Shown here: piece after piece, positions 59,010 to 64,000 of the stretch | How positions within the stretch are numbered: the stretch's first letter is position 1 | How the letters are laid out: each line of letters begins with the position of its first letter | Origin: Caballeronia sp. SEWSISQ10-4 2 | GTDB taxonomy: Bacteria; Pseudomonadota; Gammaproteobacteria; Burkholderiales; Burkholderiaceae | Assembly: GCF_030464885.1 (NCBI RefSeq) | Contig: NZ_JALPRJ010000011.1 | Span: 62,001 to 126,000 of the forward strand | DNA length: 64,000 bases | Direction: 5' to 3' | Position numbers and translations under genes: made by a program | The notes under the pieces: model-generated | What the model saw: only the letters and a program-made list of their open reading frames with translations | The model's database searches: none | Told to the model about the DNA's origin: nothing

Positions 59010-60098
59010 TCAATCGCTAATATTATTAATTTCTGGCTGTTTTGCTACGGTGATTACCCTTACCGATGCACGCTCGACCAACGGTCCATCGAGCTTCACG
59101 GTGCGTCGGCGAACGGGGGCGCCGGCGGCGCGGTTGTGCTCTTCCTGGAGCAGCGTTTCGACGGCCCATCGGCCCAGTTCGTAGTTCGGCAAGACGACCG
59201 TGGAAAGAGGCGGATGGGTATGCCGGGCAATTTCCTGATCGTCGTAACCGAGCACCGATACGTCATCCGGCACGCGCAGTCCCAGCTGCTTGAGCGCTTC
59301 GATCGCGCCGAGCGCCATCAGGTCGTTCGCGCAGAAAATGGCGGTTGGCGGGTTGGATTCGCGCATGAGCGAAAGTGTTTGTTCGAAGCCAGAGCCAGAG
59401 CTCCAGTCGCCTTCACGCACCAACTCGGCGGCGAATGGAAGATCAGCCGTCGCGAGCGCCATCCGATACCCCTTCAGCCGGTCACGCGACGCGTCTTGCC
59501 AGGGCTCACCGTTCACATACCCAATCCTTCGATGCCCCGCGTTCAGCAAATATTCCGTCGCGGTATGGCCTCCCGTGACCTCCGCCGGGACCACCGATGA
59601 AAGCTCGGAATCACTTGTGTAGCAGTTCAACAGGACCGTCGGCACTTTTGAAAGCGCTGCCGGAAGCGTCACCTTGCGCGTATAAACGGTCGCGTAGATC
59701 ACGCCAAGTACGTTGGGATTGGTGAGCGTCGCGTCGAGCACCTGCCGCTCGATTTCCGCGTTGCCGTGGGTCGAGTAAACAGCAAGCATTCGGCCGTTTG
59801 CGAACGCTGTATCGCGTGCGCCGTCAATGTTCACTACCGGATGCGGACTTGTAGATATCTCATCGGCGAGATACACGATCAGGTTCTTTTCGTCCGCCGT
59901 GATCGCCGCGTCCGACGGTTCGCGCGTCGTCATCCGGTAGCCGAGATCCTGCGCCGCCTTGAGTACTTTGTTTCGGGTGGTATCGGAGAATTTCGCGCCG
60001 GTCGCGTTGTTCAGCACGAGCGACACGGTGGATTGCGAGACGCCGGTCAGCTTCGCGATGTCGGTCATCGTCGGACGGCGTTGTGTGGATTTTTTCAT
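59010..60098 (-). CDS. LacI family transcriptional regulator
   Basis: This is a 362-residue protein. Residues about 10-60 are a LacI helix-turn-helix (TMTDIAKLTGVSQSTVSLVLNN). The rest is a periplasmic-binding-like domain with FCANDLMALGAIEAL and VLGYDDQEIARHTHPPLSTV. ATG 60098 is chosen; ATG 60068 (MTDIAKL) is possible. It precedes the sugar ABC operon on the same strand and is divergent from the PhyH gene at 60352, with palindromes between them. Confidence 0.92.
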   Translation of the reverse strand: MKKSTQRRPTMTDIAKLTGVSQSTVSLVLNNATGAKFSDTTRNKVLKAAQDLGYRMTTREPSDAAITADEKNLIVYLADEISTSPHPVVNIDGARDTAFANGRMLAVYSTHGNAEIERQVLDATLTNPNVLGVIYATVYTRKVTLPAALSKVPTVLLNCYTSDSELSSVVPAEVTGGHTATEYLLNAGHRRIGYVNGEPWQDASRDRLKGYRMALATADLPFAAELVREGDWSSGSGFEQTLSLMRESNPPTAIFCANDLMALGAIEALKQLGLRVPDDVSVLGYDDQEIARHTHPPLSTVVLPNYELGRWAVETLLQEEHNRAAGAPVRRRTVKLDGPLVERASVRVITVAKQPEINNISD

Positions 60099-60165
60099 TT
60101 TGTGAGGCCGCGAAAAAGCGGCGTTGTCGATGCGCTGAAACGGTCTTTGGATGCCGCCGACGTTA

Positions 60166-60178
60166 CCACTAATATTTC
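60166..60178. promoter_or_regulatory. Partial TTATTA-TAATAA-like site
   Basis: TTACCACTAATAT agrees at 10 of 13 positions with the palindrome at 60244-60256. It is a possible second site for the LacI regulator. The call is tentative. Confidence 0.25.
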
Positions 60179-60243
60179 CTACCGACAACGCTCAGAAACC
60201 ATTGATGCGCATGGCTTACCGTGCGATTCAACCAATCTAAGTG

Positions 60244-60256
60244 TTATTACTAATAA
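60244..60256. promoter_or_regulatory. Palindrome TTATTA-C-TAATAA, candidate LacI operator
   Basis: A 13-bp palindrome with central C lies in the 253-bp region between the divergent lacI-type and phyH-type genes. A LacI-family regulator is encoded next to it, which makes it a natural candidate site, but LacI sites usually have a CG centre and this one does not. Confidence 0.4.
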
Positions 60257-60351
60257 TATTGACTAGCCGATAGCGATCGTGCGATTCTCGGGATGCAAGC
60301 CGCGCGTGCCGACCGCGCCCGATTCGCGTGGCGCAACACAAGGAGACGACG

Positions 60352-61152
60352 ATGGCCCGCTACGACGAGCGCGCTCGCGATGCACTTGCGGAGGATTTCG
60401 AACGCGATGGTTTTGTCCTGCTGCCGAGCCATTTCCCGCGTGCGACGCTCGAAACATGGCGCGCGGCTTTCGAGCTGTTGTTCAAGCCCCATGCAGACGC
60501 GGCACAGCAGCAGGGTGGCAGCGGCAATCGCGGGCCGGGCCGGTATTACGTCACGTTGCCGTTCGAAGGCGAGTTCGCCGACCCCGCCATTTTTTGCGAT
60601 GACGACGTGCTGGGGATCGTCGAGCGAATCGCCGGGCCTGATCCGGTGATGTGTCAGCTCGCTACCGATACCCCCGTGCGTGGTTCCGACTTCCAGGGCT
60701 GGCATCGCGACACGCCGCCTTTGTTCGATAATTTCCCAGAAACGCCGTCGTTCCAGTTGGCGGTGAATTTTCCGCTCGTCGATGTAGATGAACGAAACGG
60801 CTCGCTGGAAACGACGCGCGGGACGCATCGGATATCGCGGGAGGAGGCGCTTGCGGGTTTGGTGAGTGGCAAGTTCCCGGCTGAACGCGTCCCGATGCAA
60901 CTCGGCGACGCGATGATCCGCGATGTGCGCGGGTTACATCGAGGAACGCCGAATTTCATCGATACCCCGCGTCCGATGGTCGTTATCGGTTATAGCCGTT
61001 CGTGGTATTTCAGGCCGGAAGTGCAGATACAAGTGCCACGCGACGTGTTCGCCGCACTGCCTGCCCGCGCGAAACGGCTGCTGCGTTATAGCCCGCAAGT
61101 CGAGCAGACACCGCGGACCTTCGACGAAAGTTATCAACGGTTTGCATATTGA
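60352..61152 (+). CDS. Phytanoyl-CoA dioxygenase (PhyH) family oxygenase
   Basis: This is a 266-residue PhyH-type 2-oxoglutarate/Fe(II) oxygenase. The iron ligands are seen in FQGWHRDTPP (His-x-Asp) and in VRGLHRGTPN (third His), with a likely Arg for 2-oxoglutarate later (RPMVVIGYSRSW). ATG 60352 has AAGGAG 7 bases upstream. It overlaps the aldose epimerase gene by 4 bp and is near a sugar importer, so a sugar-linked oxidation is possible but not shown. Confidence 0.9.
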   Translation: MARYDERARDALAEDFERDGFVLLPSHFPRATLETWRAAFELLFKPHADAAQQQGGSGNRGPGRYYVTLPFEGEFADPAIFCDDDVLGIVERIAGPDPVMCQLATDTPVRGSDFQGWHRDTPPLFDNFPETPSFQLAVNFPLVDVDERNGSLETTRGTHRISREEALAGLVSGKFPAERVPMQLGDAMIRDVRGLHRGTPNFIDTPRPMVVIGYSRSWYFRPEVQIQVPRDVFAALPARAKRLLRYSPQVEQTPRTFDESYQRFAY

Positions 61153-62174
61153 ACGACGCCGCCACGCCCACTACCATTACCAAGCACGCTGACGACGCGT
61201 TTCGCATCGCGTTGAATGATGGCGAGCTAATCGAACTGCGTTCGGGGGATCGGCGGGTGCTGCTTGCGCCGCACGTAGGCGGCGCGATCGCGGCGTTCTA
61301 CGATCTGCCAGACAGTGCCACGATCGCCACTAGCGCAACGCCGTTGCATTGGCTGCGTCCCGCTTCGGCCGACGCACTCGCCTCCTGCAACCCGCTCGGC
61401 ATGGCGAGCTTTCCCTTGCTGCCGTACTGCAATCGACTACGCGACGCGCGTTTTGTCTTCGACGGCCACAAGGTCGATCTATCCCGCGATGGCAATTCGT
61501 TCGATCACGCGCTGCACGGGCACGCATGGCGGCGGTCGTGGCGAGTTGGCTCGGTATCGGCAACCGCGGTCGAGTTACACCTGAACCACGAACCCGGCGA
61601 TGAACCGGCGCACCACTGGCCGTATCGATACGAAGCGACGCAGCGTTTTGAACTTGACGCTTCAGAAGGCTTGTTCGTCACGATGTCGATACGCAATCTC
61701 GCCGATCGGCCCATGCCGTTCGGCATGGGCCACCATCCTTATTACCCGCGAACGCCCGCCACGCGCATTCGCACCAACGTGCGCGCGATGTGGCACGCCA
61801 CAAAGGATCTCCTGCCGACGTTTCTCGGTGCACATCCTTGCGTCGATCTGCTGGCATCGCCGGGAGGCTTATCCGCCGATACCTTCGATCTGGACAACAA
61901 CTTCGCCGGCTGGTCGAGGTCCGCGATCATCGACTGGCCTGACGAACGCCGGAGCATCAGGCTTTCCGCCGATGCCCCGTTCGACCACATGGTTCTATAC
62001 GCGCCCGCGGCGAACCGGGATCTGCTGTGCGTGGAACCGGTGACGAATACGGCGGACTTTCTGAATCTCGATGCGACGCGAGAGGACGTGGGCGGCGGGG
62101 TTTTGATGCCGGGCGAAACAAGCACGGCACGCTTCGGCTGGACACCGCGCGGTCCCGGATCAGCACTTACCTGA
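61149..62174 (+). CDS. Aldose 1-epimerase family protein
   Basis: This 341-residue protein has the GalM beta-sandwich pattern: NPLGMASFPLLPYCNRLRDARF, HALHGHAWRR with the first catalytic His, PMPFGMGHHPYYPR with the second, and LLCVEPVTN with the general-base Glu. It would interconvert anomers of the sugar brought in by the RbsABC-type system. The start is TTG 61149, overlapping the PhyH stop. Confidence 0.88.
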   Translation: MNDAATPTTITKHADDAFRIALNDGELIELRSGDRRVLLAPHVGGAIAAFYDLPDSATIATSATPLHWLRPASADALASCNPLGMASFPLLPYCNRLRDARFVFDGHKVDLSRDGNSFDHALHGHAWRRSWRVGSVSATAVELHLNHEPGDEPAHHWPYRYEATQRFELDASEGLFVTMSIRNLADRPMPFGMGHHPYYPRTPATRIRTNVRAMWHATKDLLPTFLGAHPCVDLLASPGGLSADTFDLDNNFAGWSRSAIIDWPDERRSIRLSADAPFDHMVLYAPAANRDLLCVEPVTNTADFLNLDATREDVGGGVLMPGETSTARFGWTPRGPGSALT

Positions 62175-62277
62175 CAGCCGCCTTCCCCTTTCCCGGTATC
62201 ATCCTGAAATTATTCGCGTGCTTGATCCATCAACCGCAACAGCACGTTCAGAAATCTCAAAAATGCAGGGAAGCACA

Positions 62278-62694
62278 ATGACGACGATCGACGGCGCGCC
62301 GGGCGAATCAACACAACCGCGCCGGATTTTGCTCGTCGACGATAGCGTCGATGCAGCCGAAGCCATGTCGATGTTGCTCGAGACGCTCGGTCATGAGGTG
62401 CGCGTCATGCACGACGGCCCGAGCGCCCTCGCGATAGTCGATGACTTCGCGCCCGAGGTAGTGATCCTGGATATCGGTTTGCCCGGCATGAGCGGCTTCG
62501 ACGTCGCGCGGGAATTGCGCACGCGCGCAGTGACAAAAACGGCGTTGCTGATCGCGTTGACCGGTTATGGCGCGGACAGCGACAAGCAAGCGGCCCGTGA
62601 TGCGGGCTTCGATCATCATCTGGTGAAACCCGTGTCGTTCACGGCGATAGAAACGGTGATCGCCACGTCGTTTTCTGGCGGTGAGAAGTCGTAA
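62278..62694 (+). CDS. Single-domain response regulator
   Basis: This is a 138-residue protein that is essentially a receiver domain: acidic pair VDDS, phospho-acceptor Asp in VVILDIGLPG, and Lys in HLVKPVS. It has no output domain (CheY-like). No histidine kinase lies nearby. ATG 62278 has AGGGAAG upstream; ATG 62263 is an alternative. Confidence 0.9.
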   Translation: MTTIDGAPGESTQPRRILLVDDSVDAAEAMSMLLETLGHEVRVMHDGPSALAIVDDFAPEVVILDIGLPGMSGFDVARELRTRAVTKTALLIALTGYGADSDKQAARDAGFDHHLVKPVSFTAIETVIATSFSGGEKS

Positions 62695-62703
62695 AACTCC
62701 GCC

Positions 62704-63510
62704 TCACTCCACCCGCAGCTTCGCCATATACGGCAGATGATCGGACAGCCAAGCAGTGTCCTGCGTCGGCGTGATCCATTCCACCGGTTTCATCCCGCGC
62801 ACGAACATCTTGTCGAGCGCGAGCGCCGGTGAAAACGCCGGGTAGGTCCGCCCGGATTCACCGAGCATGGTCGCCACTTCGCTCAAACCGAGTTCACCGA
62901 AAAGCGGCACGGAATCGTTGCGCCAATCGTTGAAATCGCCTGCCAGAACGAGCGGTCCTTCAGGCGCTTCCTTCGAAATCCACAAAGCGATCCAGTTCAT
63001 CTGCCGCAACCGCGCCGCCCGCGTCAACGCGAGATGCGCGCACAGCAGCGTGACCGAACGCCCGGCGAACGTGGCGCGTGCGACCAGCAAACCCCGCCGC
63101 TCGAACCGGTGCGCCGAAATATCCCAGCGTCCGCCCAGATCGAGCGGATGCGGCGAAAGAATTGCGTTGCCATGCCGCCACGACGGTTTGAACACGTTCT
63201 GCCCGAGCGCGATCTGCATATCGAGCGATGTCGCAATTTCCGTCGCCTGGCAATGCCAGATGTCGTCGACGGGGGCATCGAGCGGATTGCCGAAGCTCGC
63301 GGCTAGCACCGGCTGCGGCATCCGGCGCGCCATGGCTTCCTGCAGGAAATAAGCATCGGCTTTGGTCGACTGAACCCAGCGCTGCATGGCGCTCCACGCC
63401 TGGAGGCCGAGCGGTGAGCGCCCCTTGTGCAGGTTCCAGCTCACGGCCACGAAGTCGAGGGTGTCGTGAGCGGAGGGAATTCCGGAGGTGAAATGTTCTG
63501 GATTTCGCAT
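62704..63510 (-). CDS. Endonuclease/exonuclease/phosphatase family protein
   Basis: This is a 268-residue protein of the EEP superfamily. Visible active-site elements are SWNLHKG (Asn), FLQEAM (Glu), LAGDFNDWRND (Asp-x-Asn) and the final SDHLPYMAKL (Asp-His). It hydrolyses phosphodiester bonds, of nucleic acid or of lipids. ATG 63510 is a reasonable start; the longer frame from 63621 is Arg-rich and doubtful. Confidence 0.85.
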   Translation of the reverse strand: MRNPEHFTSGIPSAHDTLDFVAVSWNLHKGRSPLGLQAWSAMQRWVQSTKADAYFLQEAMARRMPQPVLAASFGNPLDAPVDDIWHCQATEIATSLDMQIALGQNVFKPSWRHGNAILSPHPLDLGGRWDISAHRFERRGLLVARATFAGRSVTLLCAHLALTRAARLRQMNWIALWISKEAPEGPLVLAGDFNDWRNDSVPLFGELGLSEVATMLGESGRTYPAFSPALALDKMFVRGMKPVEWITPTQDTAWLSDHLPYMAKLRVE

Positions 63511-63592
63511 GCGATGAATGAGTTGACCGCGGAGTTGAACGGCGCGGTGTGGGACGCGGCGGCGTCGAGTGTGATTCGACGCGCGGCGCGCG

Positions 63593-64000
63593 CTACTGCG
63601 CAGCCGTCGCCAGCGTCGCACGAACCTTGTAGGCGAGCGACGGGTTTTTATCGACGATCTGCCACGTTGACCATTCGCCGGGCTTCAAAACCAGTCCGGG
63701 ATGCGCGGCGTTGACCTGACGCGGCTGCGGCGGCAGCTTGCAACCCGCTGCGGTGACGGGCGCGGCGCTGTCCTGCAGCGTTTCCTGGGCGTCGATTTGC
63801 AGCGTGATGTCGTCGCTGTTGGCGTGGATCGGAGAAACGGTGAGGGTGCGCTGCAGGTCGATATCGCCGGCGGGTTTGTCCGCGCAACCTACGTTGTTCT
63901 TCACCACGTGATGGTGGGTATCGGTACGGGCCTGGCCGACGCTCGTCGTGCCGGTGAAGCTGTCGATCTGCTGACCGTCCTGCAAAACCTGCAATTCCCA
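63593..64000 (-). CDS. C-terminal part of an unidentified protein (5' end outside window)
   Basis: The minus-strand frame is open from the window edge to the TAG at 63593-63595, about 135 residues. It contains TGTTSVGQARTD and a later EWSTWQIVDKNPSLAYKVRATLA stretch with two Cys. I recognise no family. The beta-rich look could suit a secreted or pilus-associated protein, but this is not supported by a motif. Confidence 0.6.
   Translation of the reverse strand, partial: WELQVLQDGQQIDSFTGTTSVGQARTDTHHHVVKNNVGCADKPAGDIDLQRTLTVSPIHANSDDITLQIDAQETLQDSAAPVTAAGCKLPPQPRQVNAAHPGLVLKPGEWSTWQIVDKNPSLAYKVRATLATAAQ

Noticed and set aside
59000-59030. AT-rich TATTATTGATCAATCGCTAA stretch as a further LacI site
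   Set aside because: It overlaps the end of the lacI reading frame and does not match the palindrome at 60244 well.

Overview
The window is GC-rich, densely packed and has 4-bp ATGA overlaps, DUF4148-type secreted peptides, an OmpC/Opc-like porin, H-NS proteins with the YRNPKTGATWSG core and many LysR regulators. Together these suggest a soil or plant-associated Burkholderiales chromosome or megaplasmid, most likely Caballeronia or Paraburkholderia. This is judged from protein character only. I saw no rRNA, tRNA, CRISPR array or insertion sequence.

Layout. 1-7 kb: nucleoid-type Lys/Ala-rich proteins (an H-NS with an AT-hook and histone-H1-like tail, and a DUF2934 protein), small secreted peptides, a J-domain protein and two multidomain DedA membrane proteins. 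7.3-14.6 kb: an IclR-controlled sugar or sugar-acid operon (UgpC-type ABC importer, enolase-superfamily dehydratase, rhamnose/fucose-type mutarotase) with a cupin gene. 14.7-42.2 kb: a catabolic island of about 27 kb. 42.3-51.1 kb: a LysR-linked peptide/glutathione-type ABC importer with gamma-glutamyltransferase. 51.2-54.1 kb: housekeeping-like genes (DUF2252, RidA, AlkB). 54.2-62.2 kb: an RbsABC/Ytf-type sugar importer, a LacI regulator, a PhyH-family oxygenase and an aldose 1-epimerase. 62.3-64 kb: a single-domain response regulator, an EEP-family nuclease/phosphatase and a truncated gene.

The island is the main interest. It carries a set of families matching the nine iacA-I genes of indole-3-acetic acid (auxin) catabolism, split into three blocks: iacA-iacG (16.7-18.5 kb), iacC-D-B-I-H-E (40.1-35.5 kb, minus strand) and iacF (42.1-41.2 kb). 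The three blocks share a 16-bp promoter motif (core ATTTGnCnnATGnG) in the same orientation relative to transcription. Two NodD-like LysR paralogues lie beside them, and no MarR-type iacR is seen. Interleaved with the iac genes is a second set: class II aldolase, HpcH/HpaI aldolase, FAD-linked oxidase, oligopeptide-type ABC importer, thiolase plus zinc-ribbon partner, CoA ligase, porin, substrate-binding protein, two SDR/hydrolase genes, and EthD and SRPBCC proteins. Five promoter regions of this second set carry the palindrome CTGAATTCAG (AATCTGAATTCAGAAT, identical in three), overlapping the -10 or the spacer of good sigma-70 promoters. A GntR/FCD regulator encoded inside the set is the obvious candidate reader.

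I infer a two-regulator pathway: LysR controls the oxygenases, and GntR controls uptake and CoA/aldolase side-chain processing, for an indolic or related aromatic acid or its conjugate. The substrate is not provable from sequence.
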